Source: CAYNUJ01 sp964573255 (lineage in GTDB: Bacteria > Bacteroidota > Ignavibacteria > Ignavibacteriales > Melioribacteraceae). Taken from it: a DNA stretch of 64,000 bases. Positions within the stretch are counted from its first letter, which is position 1, and each line of letters opens with the position of its first letter. A program made the translations under genes and the position numbers. The stretch lies in the NCBI GenBank assembly GCA_964573255.1, contig CAZNJB010000001.1:62001-126000 (forward strand). Reading direction: 5' to 3'. Positions 18,674-28,171 of this stretch are shown here, piece after piece. Below the pieces are notes generated by a model, which made no database searches, was not told where the DNA came from, and worked only from the letters and a program-made list of their open reading frames with translations.

Positions 18674-20674
18674 TCAGTTCTTCCCAACTTCACTTGAAAA
18701 ATAGTAATAAGGTTTCATCGGATTACAATTTTCAACTTTTAATAATGGGAATTTCGATGATTCTTTATCCCTGGTATAATTTATCGACCAAGTTTCATTC
18801 TCTGTATTTATTACTATTCTATCAGACTCACTAACTATCTTCGGTAACTCTGAATATTCATCTGGCATATATAGCACAACTAAATAAAGCAGAGTTTTTT
18901 TGTCTTTCATTTTAAATTTCAAGGTTTTTAGTGTAGTATAACCGGTATCTGATTCGTTTTTCAAATCGGATGCCTCAAGATATCTTTCTTCTATACTCGC
19001 GTCAGCTTTGGAAGGTGAAAGTAGTTTTAAACCCAATCTAGATTTATTCTTCCTAATTATAAATTGTACCGAATCAATCTGAGTTATAGTTTCCTTTGCA
19101 TTTATCAACCATTCAAAATCGGAATCTTTTCTTGCTTCCAATTCATCGGCTACTATTAAAATATTTGGTTTAAGAAAAAGTAGGTGCCTTCTGAAAGTCT
19201 TTATTTCTGCTTGATCCACGTATATATTTCCGGCATCGCCTATTACATAATCATAAATATTATTGCTTTCAACCATTAATATTTCCGGTGCTGGTTCCCT
19301 GCTTTCAAACTCCAGATAGTCCAGCCATTTTCCGTTAGAACCGGCTTGACCAAATTTATTAACAATAATTGTATTATGATTACGAGTTTCCTTTAAGTAT
19401 GTATAACCTGGATCGATAGCTAACCATTCACCCTTTGAGAAAATTGAAAAACTATTTATATCTGGGTGTTCGTGCCCCGGGCCGAATCCATGATATTTAA
19501 GTCTGAGTGGACTGGATTGATTTCTGTGTCCTGCGGCAGGTCCGCATCTAAAACCAATTACTGTTGCACTTTTGCCCCAATCACTCCGCATCATAACAAA
19601 ACCCATGTCGTGAAAATGATGCAGAGTTGGCAGTGTATTTATATTATTAGGAGTGATATTCTGATCGTACTCAATTAAATCCATCCAGCTAAATTTGTCT
19701 TTCCCCTTTGCTTTCAGTTTATTTCCAAAAAATTGAAAATATCCATTATTATATTTTGAAGCAAGAAAATGAAGAATAAAAGCGGGAATATTTACTTCGG
19801 AAGGACTATCGCTAAAATTTACAACCTGAGTTTTTTCAGTTGGCAGAGAAAAATAAATTGGAAAATATCCCGTCTGTTTCAGCCAATCGTAATTTTCGAA
19901 ATAATTTTTATATCCTGCTGCTTCTGCGGATTTCAAGAATATTAGGAAATATCTTAATCCGTATTGCCAATACAGAATTCCTTCACCCCAGGCACCGTCA
20001 GCAGGAGCATAGCTAATTATATAATTAGCCCATTCATCAGCCTGGTTAAGATAGATTTTCGCCTCTTCATTTTGCTTCAACAATACCAGACCAATTATAC
20101 CCAAGGCAGAAGTTTCAATCAAAAGATGATTACTCAATGCACGATATTTAGCTGCTGTTTTCTTAATAATTGATCCTTCATAAAGCAAACGCTTCTCAAT
20201 TTTTTCTTTAAGTTCATCATCTAAATAATCATACAACCAATCGTATTCTATTGCCAGACCAACACACCACGCAGCTCTAAGTAAATTTCCATCTTCGTTA
20301 CCCCAATTTTTAATTGAAAGTAATGCTTCTATCCATCTTTGACTATTAGCAAAGTATTCTTCTTCCTCGGTTAACAAATACATTAATGCCAGTGTGGGTA
20401 ATGTTTCTCCGATATATCTAAATTCGTTCGTGGGTTCGATGCGATTAGGGAATTCGTTAATTATAAAATTATCTGCGGTAATTCTTACGCTTTCATATAA
20501 ATCCTTTTTTGAGCCATTGATTGCCTGGCTCAATTCAGATAACTTAATTTCATCTATTATTAATTTGGGATGTTTTTCGCTTTGATTTAAAGCATAGGAA
20601 TAATTGGAAAGCAAAATAAGATTGAGGAGAGAGGTTAGTAGGAGTTCTTTATATTGGTTACTTGACTTAAACAC
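18674..20674 (-). CDS. Heparinase II/III family polysaccharide lyase-like protein
   Basis: This 666-residue protein has a hydrophobic N-terminus (residues ~11-28, signal peptide). An alpha/alpha toroid (about 35-340) includes NHLLIETSALGIIGL and GAWGEGILYWQYGLRYFL. A C-terminal beta-sandwich (about 370-650) carries the heparinase II/III signature region HGFGPGHEHPDINSFSIF, followed by GEWLAIDPGYTYL and ETRNHNTIIVN. Members are oligo-alginate, heparin or related uronate polysaccharide lyases (PL12, PL15, PL17, PL21 and relatives). There is no T9SS sorting domain, so a periplasmic exo-type lyase acting on imported oligosaccharides is likely (inference). The TonB receptor gene follows 79 bases downstream. 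Confidence 0.85.
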   Translation of the reverse strand: MFKSSNQYKELLLTSLLNLILLSNYSYALNQSEKHPKLIIDEIKLSELSQAINGSKKDLYESVRITADNFIINEFPNRIEPTNEFRYIGETLPTLALMYLLTEEEEYFANSQRWIEALLSIKNWGNEDGNLLRAAWCVGLAIEYDWLYDYLDDELKEKIEKRLLYEGSIIKKTAAKYRALSNHLLIETSALGIIGLVLLKQNEEAKIYLNQADEWANYIISYAPADGAWGEGILYWQYGLRYFLIFLKSAEAAGYKNYFENYDWLKQTGYFPIYFSLPTEKTQVVNFSDSPSEVNIPAFILHFLASKYNNGYFQFFGNKLKAKGKDKFSWMDLIEYDQNITPNNINTLPTLHHFHDMGFVMMRSDWGKSATVIGFRCGPAAGHRNQSSPLRLKYHGFGPGHEHPDINSFSIFSKGEWLAIDPGYTYLKETRNHNTIIVNKFGQAGSNGKWLDYLEFESREPAPEILMVESNNIYDYVIGDAGNIYVDQAEIKTFRRHLLFLKPNILIVADELEARKDSDFEWLINAKETITQIDSVQFIIRKNKSRLGLKLLSPSKADASIEERYLEASDLKNESDTGYTTLKTLKFKMKDKKTLLYLVVLYMPDEYSELPKIVSESDRIVINTENETWSINYTRDKESSKFPLLKVENCNPMKPYYYFSSEVGKN

Positions 20675-20792
20675 AGTTAATAATTTTAAGATTGATAATT
20701 TTCACAAAAAATTAAATGATTACATAAAAACCTTACTTTAGAGTAAAAGTGATACGTTTCAATTCGAAAACAAGTCATTTCAAAGAGTTTCA

Positions 20793-21842
20793 TCAACTTC
20801 TTAATATCCAATTCTTAGCATTATGAAAATATATCTTGTCGATAACCTCTTTAGGTAATGATAATCCGTTAAATGTTCCGTTGACTTCTTCCACTTCCAA
20901 TTCATCTTCAGAAGCGAAATATTTCCAATCAGCAAGCCACTTCGTTTTTATCTCTTCTATGTATTGGTCCGGATCATCTTCTTTTACAATCTCTAAATCA
21001 GTACCGTAAATAATTCTATCCTGATATTTAATTAAAAAATCACGAACCTTTTGTCTATCGAGTTTTGATTGATACTGCAGGTGACATATTCTTTCTGCAA
21101 GATCCACAGCCATATTTGGATATTTATCAAAATGCTCGGCAATTACATCGACACTCCATTCAATACTTGCAAGATGACAACCAATAAATTTTAGATCCGG
21201 ATGTTTTTCCAGCATATTATTTCTGCTGTTTATTATTTCATCATAAGATGGATATTCCGGATGAAGATACATATGATATTCAGGATGGTTTTTAAAATAA
21301 TTTTTATCATTATTTACTGTCATTTCTTCCAAAGGAAGCCAACAATTTTTAGGTTCCCCAATATGTCCTAAAAGAGGAATGTTGTTTTCGGAAAGAAAAT
21401 CAAAGATAGGATCAAACTTAGGATTATCAATCAATATAAACTTTCCATCTTTATCTTTAATCTCCATTCCGATATTTTTCCAAACTTTTACAGCAACGGC
21501 TCCGTTTTCGAAAGAATATTTTAGATAATCCAACGTTTCTTTCACCCAATCAGGACTATCCCAATTTTTCATACTGAATGTTGTAACATAGTTCAGCATT
21601 CCCGGGAATTCTTTTTGATGTGCTTTTATTATTTCCTGCTGCTCCTCCAAAGGTGGATAAGGATAATAAGGAACATCGGCATTTATTGAGATTAATTGAA
21701 AGTTAATTTGTTGAGCCGATTTTAGAAATTTACTCGCATCGTGCAATATATGAGTATGCGCATCTATTTTATTTATTTTATAAAAATCCTCAACTTTATA
21801 AGTTGATTCATTTTCATTAACCTGTTTTGAAGAAGAATTCAT
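20793..21842 (-). CDS. Amidohydrolase-family (Amidohydro_2-like) metal-dependent hydrolase
   Basis: This 349-residue TIM-barrel protein shows the amidohydrolase metal motif DAHTH (27-31). Later ligands are present in LLGHIGEP, FIGCHLASIEW and IIYGTDLE. It lacks a signal peptide and is presumably cytoplasmic. Relatives act as decarboxylases, lactonases (including fuconolactonase-type COG3618 proteins) or amidases, so the substrate is open. It lies 34 bases after the EamA transporter gene and 118 bases before the heparinase-like gene, all on the same strand. A role in opening a lactone or processing an unusual sugar acid of the locus is possible but unproven. Confidence 0.78.
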   Translation of the reverse strand: MNSSSKQVNENESTYKVEDFYKINKIDAHTHILHDASKFLKSAQQINFQLISINADVPYYPYPPLEEQQEIIKAHQKEFPGMLNYVTTFSMKNWDSPDWVKETLDYLKYSFENGAVAVKVWKNIGMEIKDKDGKFILIDNPKFDPIFDFLSENNIPLLGHIGEPKNCWLPLEEMTVNNDKNYFKNHPEYHMYLHPEYPSYDEIINSRNNMLEKHPDLKFIGCHLASIEWSVDVIAEHFDKYPNMAVDLAERICHLQYQSKLDRQKVRDFLIKYQDRIIYGTDLEIVKEDDPDQYIEEIKTKWLADWKYFASEDELEVEEVNGTFNGLSLPKEVIDKIYFHNAKNWILRS

Positions 21843-21876
21843 TAGAACCTTTAAGATTTAATAATTTATTTACAGT

Positions 21877-22749
21877 TTATTCTTCACCAATGGTAAGTAA
21901 AAAGGCAGCAATTATTGCCAAAACCATTCCGATAATTACAATACCATTGGGAATTACCTGATAAATCACAAGTGATAAAATTATAGTTATAACCGGTGAA
22001 ACAGCATTTGTTAAAGGACTTATTATCATTGCCTTACCATAACGATAGGCATAAACCAACAGCAAAGCAGCAACTGCATTAATAATATGAATTAAAAAAG
22101 CCAAATATGGACCATCAAAACTCCAATTTATTTCCTGACTGAAGTCAGTCATAAAATAAGCAACCGGAGATAAAAGAATTGCAGTTAATGCCATATAAAA
22201 GAAGATGCTTTCTGCATTCATAATTCTATTTGCAAAACGCATTACAAAGCCTTGCGCACCCCAGGCAAAAAATACCAGTAATGATAAAATCGTCCATATT
22301 CCAAAATTAAAACTTCCACTACCGTCAGCACTTTGATATGAAAGCAAAGGAATAGCTATAATTGCCAAACCAATTCCCAACCAACCCCAGGTTGAAGTTC
22401 TTTCACGCAAAAATACGTAAGCCATTAAAATTGTAATTACCGGTGCCAAAGAGATAATGGGAAAAATTAAAAATGCTGGACCAATGCGCAATGCTTGGAA
22501 TAAAACCAACTGACCGCCTGCTCCAAACAATCCAACAAGTGAGCCATATATTATCGCACGTGGATTATATTCTACTTTCCAATTTGCTGCTTTAAGAGTA
22601 ACTACAGTGGGAATTATCATTGTAAAAGACCAAATTATATATCCGAGTGTGGTAGGAAAACCAGCTCTATCGGGGATTTCAATTAAGGCTCCCCACACAC
22701 CACCCAAAATAGTCTGAATAATTGCGAAAAGTAACCATTTTTTCTTCAA
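21877..22749 (-). CDS. EamA/DMT superfamily transporter
   Basis: This 290-residue protein has ten predicted membrane helices arranged as two EamA repeats (about 1-140 and 150-288). Typical segments are FLIFPIISLAPVITILMAYVFLRER and ISPLTNAVSPVITIILSLVIYQ. DMT-family proteins export or import small metabolites, and the substrate cannot be predicted. It is the first gene of the long minus-strand array that ends at the left edge, and is divergent from the DeoR regulator at 23127. That geometry is compatible with control by that regulator. Confidence 0.88.
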   Translation of the reverse strand: MKKKWLLFAIIQTILGGVWGALIEIPDRAGFPTTLGYIIWSFTMIIPTVVTLKAANWKVEYNPRAIIYGSLVGLFGAGGQLVLFQALRIGPAFLIFPIISLAPVITILMAYVFLRERTSTWGWLGIGLAIIAIPLLSYQSADGSGSFNFGIWTILSLLVFFAWGAQGFVMRFANRIMNAESIFFYMALTAILLSPVAYFMTDFSQEINWSFDGPYLAFLIHIINAVAALLLVYAYRYGKAMIISPLTNAVSPVITIILSLVIYQVIPNGIVIIGMVLAIIAAFLLTIGEE

Positions 22750-23126
22750 AATAATTTCCTTCTAATTTAAGTTAATCCAGTAATATGTTTTTAATAAAAA
22801 ATGTAATGAATTTCGTGAAGTTACTAAAAATCGATTTTTGGGGGAAAGATTATTTTCTGAGAGTTTCAAGATTATAATTCTATTAACATCAATTTTTACA
22901 TCATACTAAGCATAGCTTCGCCACGTAAGTCACATAATAGACCGTCGTTTTTATCATTCCTTTCGTTATAATTTACTTTCTTTAATAGCATAAGAAAGTA
23001 TTTGCAAGTTAATAAACTTTTTTATTCTTGTCAAATATTTTCTTTTCCTTTCTTTTCGTTTTTGTTTTTAAATAAAATTTCACTAAATAAACACTTAAAG
23101 TTTTAAATATTTTTTGGACGTACTCT
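22750..23126. other. Divergent intergenic region between EamA and DeoR-family genes
   Basis: This 377-base AT-rich gap must hold the promoters for both flanking genes. I see no convincing palindrome, hairpin or coding region in it. The stretch near 23030-23060 is a pyrimidine-rich tract (CTTTTCCTTTCTTTTCG) just before the regulator gene. Confidence 0.4.
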
Positions 23127-23915
23127 ATGCAGAAGGAAAATCCACTATCAAAAGACATTTCATTAGACAGGCGCGCAAAGATTTTGGAAATTCTCGAATC
23201 TGAAGGCCAAGTAAGCGTAATTAAATTAAGCAAAAAATTTAATGTAAGTACTGTTACTATTAGAAATGATCTCGATCAATTGGAGCAAAAGAACTTGCTC
23301 GTTAGAACGCGTGGCGGCGCACTTAAAGTGCACAGGGTTGGAATTGATTTTCATCTTTATGAAAAACAGAAAAAGATGCTTAATGAAAAAAGATTGATTG
23401 GGAAAAAAGCATCTGAATTGATTAACGAAGGTGATACGATTATAATTGATTCCGGTTCTACCACACTGGAGGTAGCAAAAAATCTCAAGCATTTTAACAA
23501 TTTAACCGTATTATCAAATGCCTTGAATATTGCCGCTGAATTAGCGGGATTGGAAAATATTATGTTCATTATGCTTGGAGGACATTTACGGAATAAGTCT
23601 CTCTCATTCGTCGGACCAATTTCTGAACAAATATTAAAAAATCACTACTGCGATAAAGTTTTCTTGGGAGTAGATGGAATTGATTCGACCTACGGTATTT
23701 CAACACCCAATACTGAAGAAGCATATTTAAATAAGATTATGATTGAGAATTCGAAAGAGATTATTGTTGTTGCGGATTCAAGTAAATTTTTGAAACGCTG
23801 TTTTTCTTATATAGCACCAATCGAAAGAATCAGTACAATTGTAACTGATAATAAAATACCCGAAGAAGAATACAAAAGACTGAAGAACAACGGAATTCAG
23901 GTAATAATAGCTTAA
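23127..23915 (+). CDS. DeoR/GlpR-family transcriptional regulator
   Basis: This 262-residue repressor-type protein has an N-terminal winged helix (about 11-65: RRAKILEILESEGQVSVIKL then VSTVTIRNDLDQLEQKNLL, RTRGGAL). A DeoR sensor domain (about 75-250) contains GDTIIIDSGSTTLEVAKNL and CDKVFLGVDGID. Family members bind phosphorylated sugars or sugar-acid intermediates and control catabolic operons. It stands alone on the plus strand, between the polysaccharide locus and the TRAP/uronate genes. Either neighbour could be its target. The gene ends 180 bases before the convergent dctM stop. Confidence 0.9.
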   Translation: MQKENPLSKDISLDRRAKILEILESEGQVSVIKLSKKFNVSTVTIRNDLDQLEQKNLLVRTRGGALKVHRVGIDFHLYEKQKKMLNEKRLIGKKASELINEGDTIIIDSGSTTLEVAKNLKHFNNLTVLSNALNIAAELAGLENIMFIMLGGHLRNKSLSFVGPISEQILKNHYCDKVFLGVDGIDSTYGISTPNTEEAYLNKIMIENSKEIIVVADSSKFLKRCFSYIAPIERISTIVTDNKIPEEEYKRLKNNGIQVIIA

Positions 23916-24096
23916 TTAAATTATTGTTTCACTTCTTTTTATCGTAACTCGCCCAAGTCAAGCTGAAAACTTGGAATTTTATATTGTTAAAATACTCCTT
24001 GAATGTAGCACCAGAACAGCAAAAGGTAAATTCTCTATTGCACTAAAAAAATGTTTTTTACCGCATAAGTTTCTTGTTAATATTCTTATTAAGCAA

Positions 24097-25392
24097 TTAA
24101 AATCCAAATAATCTAGGTAAGAATAAACTTATTTCCGGTAAATACGTAACAAGCATTAAGGCTATAACCATCGCAATAAACATAGGTATAAGCGGCTTTA
24201 TTACTTTTGTAATCGGAAGTTTCGCAACCGAGCATCCCACAAATAGCACAGTACCAACAGGAGGAGTACATAATCCAATACTCAAATTCATAACCATTAC
24301 GATCCCAAATTGAATTGGATCAATTCCAAGTTTAACTGCTATTGGTAAAAATATCGGTGTGAAGATTAACACTGCCGGGGTCATATCCATAAAAGTACCA
24401 ACAGATAAAAGAATTAAATTAATAATAAGTAATATCACAAGCGGATTATCCGATATAGATATTAAAAAACTAGCAACATTTTGGGGAATATTTTCAAATG
24501 CCATCACCCAAGACATTGCCATACTTGTAGCAATTAACATCATCACAATAGCTGTTGTAGAAGCACTGTTTAATAGTATCTTAGGCAAATCCTTGATTTT
24601 AATTTCTTTATATATAAATGAAAGTATAAGAGAATAAAGCACAGCTATTGCCGAGCCCTCGGTTGCAGTAAAATATCCAGCAACTATTCCTCCAATTACT
24701 ATTACAACCAATAGTAAACTTGGAATAGCATCAAGGAATTTTTTTACACCCTCGGCAAAAGTGATTTTGTAATTTGTTCTATAATCATGTTTTTTAGCAA
24801 AAATAAATGCAGCAATCATCAGCATTAGTCCAATCAATATACCCGGGATATACCCCGCTATAAACAATGCCGCGATGGAAACTCCTCCGCTTGCAAGTGA
24901 ATATACTATTAAAATATTAGAAGGAGGTATAATTAATCCGGTAGTAGCAGATGTAATATTTATAGCGGCAGAAAAGGATGGATCATAACCTTCCTTTTTC
25001 ATTTCCGGTGTCATAATTTCACCTATAGCAGATGCAGCCGCAACGGCAGAGCCGGATATTGCACCGAAAAACATTCCTGCAATTATATTTACAAATGCTA
25101 ATCCACCCGGAAATTTTGCTACAATAACCTTTGCAAAATCTATTAGTCTTCTAGCTATCCCGCCGCGATTCATTAATTGACCGGCTAAAATGAAAAACGG
25201 GATTGCCAGCAAAGAAAAACTATCTAAAGCAGTTGCCATTCTTTCGGCAACCGTAGTTAATGCCGGCATTGTATAAATACTGAATAACATTGTTAATAAG
25301 CTTGATATTCCTATACTATATGATATCGGGACACCGAGTGAAAGCAAAAACAAAAAGGATACAACTAATATTACTATTTCAACAGTATGCAT
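24097..25392 (-). CDS. TRAP transporter large permease (DctM type)
   Basis: This 431-residue membrane protein of the DctM/SiaM family has about 11-12 helices. Recognisable segments are SLLAIPFFILAGQLMNRGGI, FGAISGSAVAAASAIG, SATTGLIIPPSNILIVYSLASGG and GLCTPPVGTVLFVGCSVA. It forms the sodium-coupled transport channel of a tripartite ATP-independent periplasmic transporter. The gene starts 4 bases after dctQ and is the last of the P-Q-M set. Context (uxaC/uxuA operon upstream on the same strand) suggests a hexuronate or related acidic sugar as cargo. Confidence 0.94.
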   Translation of the reverse strand: MHTVEIVILVVSFLFLLSLGVPISYSIGISSLLTMLFSIYTMPALTTVAERMATALDSFSLLAIPFFILAGQLMNRGGIARRLIDFAKVIVAKFPGGLAFVNIIAGMFFGAISGSAVAAASAIGEIMTPEMKKEGYDPSFSAAINITSATTGLIIPPSNILIVYSLASGGVSIAALFIAGYIPGILIGLMLMIAAFIFAKKHDYRTNYKITFAEGVKKFLDAIPSLLLVVIVIGGIVAGYFTATEGSAIAVLYSLILSFIYKEIKIKDLPKILLNSASTTAIVMMLIATSMAMSWVMAFENIPQNVASFLISISDNPLVILLIINLILLSVGTFMDMTPAVLIFTPIFLPIAVKLGIDPIQFGIVMVMNLSIGLCTPPVGTVLFVGCSVAKLPITKVIKPLIPMFIAMVIALMLVTYLPEISLFLPRLFGF

Positions 25393-25396
25393 AATG

Positions 25397-25885
25397 TTAT
25401 GATATATTTTGTTTCAATTGTTTCATATTAATTGCGATAAAAAATAAGGAGTAAAAACACATTATTATACCGCTTATTGGAATCACCATATATATATAAC
25501 CGAGTGGAACCTGTAATGCTGCCGATATTTGATTCAACTCCAAATTAATTATTACTAGCTTAATACCGCCAACAACCATAACACTGAAAGAAAACAGAAG
25601 AATACATAATTCAATAAAGATTTCGAGAAAAAATTTTCGACGCCCTTCTAATTTTCTTGCAAGCAAATCAATGGCAAGATGATATTTTTGACCCGTTGCA
25701 TAACTGGCGCTTAAAAGACCCAGCCAAATCAATGAGTATCTTGCTAATTCCTCAGTAAATGAACTTGGACTTTTTAATATAAATCTCGAGAACACTTGCC
25801 ATAAAACATTCAGTACCATAAATCCCATAATAACGATTACTATATTACTAAGGATTACATCAAATTTGTTTTTTACTTTCAGCAT
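25397..25885 (-). CDS. TRAP transporter small permease (DctQ type)
   Basis: This 162-residue protein with four membrane helices has the DctQ pattern: LNVLWQVFSRFILKSPSSFTEELARYSLIWLGLLSASYA in the first half and QVPLGYIYMVIPISGIIM in the second. It pairs with the large permease to form the membrane component. It begins one base after the dctP stop, so the three genes are tightly coupled. Confidence 0.93.
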   Translation of the reverse strand: MLKVKNKFDVILSNIVIVIMGFMVLNVLWQVFSRFILKSPSSFTEELARYSLIWLGLLSASYATGQKYHLAIDLLARKLEGRRKFFLEIFIELCILLFSFSVMVVGGIKLVIINLELNQISAALQVPLGYIYMVIPISGIIMCFYSLFFIAINMKQLKQNIS

Positions 25886-25886
25886 T

Positions 25887-26864
25887 TTATTCTACAGTCT
25901 TTATTTGTTTGATCAAATTATAAATTGCCGGATTATTCTTATAGCTTTCAATTAAACCTTGAACTTTTTCCTCAAAAAATGATTTATCAGGATGAATAAT
26001 CTTCACCCCCGCCTTTTTAACTTCATTCAAAGCTGCTTGCGTAGCTTCCTGCCATAGTTTTTTTTCATATTCGTAGGATTCATCCGCCGCTTCCCGCAGC
26101 CATTTTTGCTCTTGAGGAGTTAATCTGTTCCAAATTTCAGTACCGACAAGTAACACATCAGGCACTGCAGTATGCTCGTCAATGGAATAATATTTACAAA
26201 CTTCGTAATGATGGGATAAATAAAAACTAGGCGTATTATTTTCGGCTCCGTCAACCACTCCCTGCTGCAAGGCAGTATAAAGTTCTCCCCAAGCAATTGG
26301 TGTTGCCGAACCTCCCAATGCATTCACCATTTTTACCGATGTTGAACTTTCCTGCGTTCTTATTTTTAATCCAATTAAATCTTTAGGCTTGTAAATCGGT
26401 TTTGACTTCGTATAAAAACTTCTGCTTCCTGCATCATAATAACACAAGCCCCTTAAACGATATTTTTGCAGACTTAAGAGTAACTCTTTACCTATATTTC
26501 CCTCAAACACTTTAAATTTATGTTCATCGTTCTTGAAAATATATGGTAAACTAAAAACTTTAAATTTGGGTGCAAATCCTTCCAATACCGATGCAGAGAC
26601 CTTAGTCATAGCCAAACCGCCGATTTGTAGAAGCTCAATACATTGTCTTTCTGTTCCCAGCTGCTGACTTGGGTAAATATCTATTATTACTTTTCCATTT
26701 GATTTTTTCTTCATTTCTTCGGCAAGATAAAGCATTGCTTTATGAACGGGGTGGGTGGGCGCTAATCCGTGAGCCAGCCGTAAATGTTTTACGTTACTCA
26801 TTTTAGTACAGCTGCCCAATAATAGTAGCAGTGCTAAAAACACTGCTATGTTTTTACGATTCAT
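25887..26864 (-). CDS. TRAP transporter substrate-binding lipoprotein (DctP type)
   Basis: This 325-residue solute receptor carries a lipoprotein signal with a lipobox around LLGSC (C19). DctP-family motifs follow: LAHGLAPTHPVHKAM, PSQQLGTERQCIELLQIG, GLKIRTQESSTSVKMVNALG and WGELYTALQQGVVDGAENN. The conserved Arg of the IRTQ segment normally binds the carboxylate of the ligand, so an acidic substrate is expected. Being a lipoprotein rather than a free periplasmic protein is common in TRAP systems of this phylum. It is first in its operon, behind a 325-base gap. Confidence 0.94.
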   Translation of the reverse strand: MNRKNIAVFLALLLLLGSCTKMSNVKHLRLAHGLAPTHPVHKAMLYLAEEMKKKSNGKVIIDIYPSQQLGTERQCIELLQIGGLAMTKVSASVLEGFAPKFKVFSLPYIFKNDEHKFKVFEGNIGKELLLSLQKYRLRGLCYYDAGSRSFYTKSKPIYKPKDLIGLKIRTQESSTSVKMVNALGGSATPIAWGELYTALQQGVVDGAENNTPSFYLSHHYEVCKYYSIDEHTAVPDVLLVGTEIWNRLTPQEQKWLREAADESYEYEKKLWQEATQAALNEVKKAGVKIIHPDKSFFEEKVQGLIESYKNNPAIYNLIKQIKTVE

Positions 26865-27189
26865 AATTTTCTTTTCAAAATTAATTTTCCTTTGCTGTTA
26901 ACTAATGATTCAGTTATTCAAAAATAAAATAACCGAAGGCAATGTCGGAAAATAAGAATAATGTTAATATCAAAGAAACACTTCTGTCTGTACTGGAGAA
27001 GAACGCATCGTTTCGAAAGAATAAAACGGAATCCTGCCAAATGTGACAGCATTTGTTTAAGATAACCGAGCAGTAGTTTACCGATGTAAAACAGGATCCC
27101 ATTCAATATTATATTTTAATTGCATCTTACTTACTAATTTATTTTGAAACTAGAAACTACTGCTCAGTTAATTCAAATATTGAACTAAA
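26865..27189 (-). promoter_or_regulatory. Leader region of the TRAP operon with long inverted repeat
   Basis: This gene-free stretch of 325 bases lies between the HAD gene and dctP. Two 17-base arms (27063-27079 and 27154-27170, TAAC(C/T)GAGCAGTAGTTT, one mismatch) face each other across a 74-base spacer. A smaller hairpin CAAATG-TGACAG-CATTTG lies at 27038-27055. Short overlapping ORFs of about 62 codons run through it but are hydrophobic, have no family resemblance and look non-coding. It may be a structured 5' leader of the TRAP operon or the remains of a small mobile element. Confidence 0.5.
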
Positions 27190-28083
27190 TTATTTAGTTT
27201 TTTCCCACGGAGGATTTTCCGGTAACGAATTCTCAAAATCTTCTAAAAGTTTTTCCTGATAAGTTCCTTCGTATTCCAGATTAAAAAACTTATCTATCGC
27301 TTCATTGTAGAATTTTTCCCAAGATTCTTCTTCGTGACCCGGAATAATGGGATAGAAGAGAAATCCGTTTTCGGCTGCTGCTTTATAATCGCCGGGAGCA
27401 TCGCCAACCATAAGAATTTTATTTCTATCATATTTATCTCCGGCTGCATATGCTAAATGCTCTTTCTTTGTACCGTATTCCTGTCCCGCAATTAGACGTA
27501 CAAATCCATCAATCGAATGTTCTTCCCATTCGCGAGTTAAAGTCTCAACCGGAGTTTGCGATACGACAATCGCATCGGCTCTTGATGTCAATTTTTCAAG
27601 CGACTCTTTAACAAACGGAAACGGTGGAATATCGTGTACCATTTTGGCAACATCTTCATTAACCGCAACAGACCATTCGTAAATTAAATTGATTATTTCA
27701 ATATTATTCTTAGCAGCATATTCTTTAAGCGTTGGATTACCAAGTTTCGTTTCCTTTGCAATCCATTCTTTTACAGGTGTAAAATCGAGCATTTTTGTAT
27801 TGCGCGCAATAACTTCCTCTCTTTTTTCGAGCAATTCAATTGCCCTGACTAACGCTTTAAATCTGTTAGCGCCGCGAGTTTTGGAATAAAGATTTACAAA
27901 TTCCCAAACTTCCCTGGCATATTTAGAGACTCTTTGAAGGTTAAAATAATTAATATAATTAGGACAGAAACATTCCTTATGTTTAATTTCCATAGTATCG
28001 AAAACGCAACCATCAGAATCAATTCCAACAAAAAATTCTTTTTCAGGTTGTAAGTCCTTTAGCTGCTGAACTGGGTTTTGCAT
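27190..28083 (-). CDS. HAD-superfamily hydrolase (phosphatase-like)
   Basis: This 297-residue cytoplasmic HAD protein has motif I in GIDSDGCVFDT (D22 and D24). A large alpha-helical cap (about 35-165) follows, with FPFVKESLEKLTSRADAIVVSQTP as motif II. Motif IV is ILMVGDAPGDYKAAAENG. It probably dephosphorylates a sugar phosphate or transforms a related compound. The gene is 88 bases downstream of the PfkA-like gene and shares its orientation, so it is likely the tail of the uronate operon. The pairing of a HAD phosphatase with a PFK-like kinase in one operon is unusual. AGGAG about 11 bases upstream supports the start. Confidence 0.82.
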   Translation of the reverse strand: MQNPVQQLKDLQPEKEFFVGIDSDGCVFDTMEIKHKECFCPNYINYFNLQRVSKYAREVWEFVNLYSKTRGANRFKALVRAIELLEKREEVIARNTKMLDFTPVKEWIAKETKLGNPTLKEYAAKNNIEIINLIYEWSVAVNEDVAKMVHDIPPFPFVKESLEKLTSRADAIVVSQTPVETLTREWEEHSIDGFVRLIAGQEYGTKKEHLAYAAGDKYDRNKILMVGDAPGDYKAAAENGFLFYPIIPGHEEESWEKFYNEAIDKFFNLEYEGTYQEKLLEDFENSLPENPPWEKTK

Positions 28084-28171
28084 TTTTAAATTTCTCCTAT
28101 TTTAATATTCATCACGAACAAAACCGAATTATCCCTTATTTCAACTAAGAGATTACAAAAGTAATTCTATT

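Noticed and set aside
26914..27106. Two overlapping 62-codon ORFs in the TRAP leader
   Set aside because: They are hydrophobic and frame-shifted versions of each other, with no ribosome site or family match; treated as non-coding leader.
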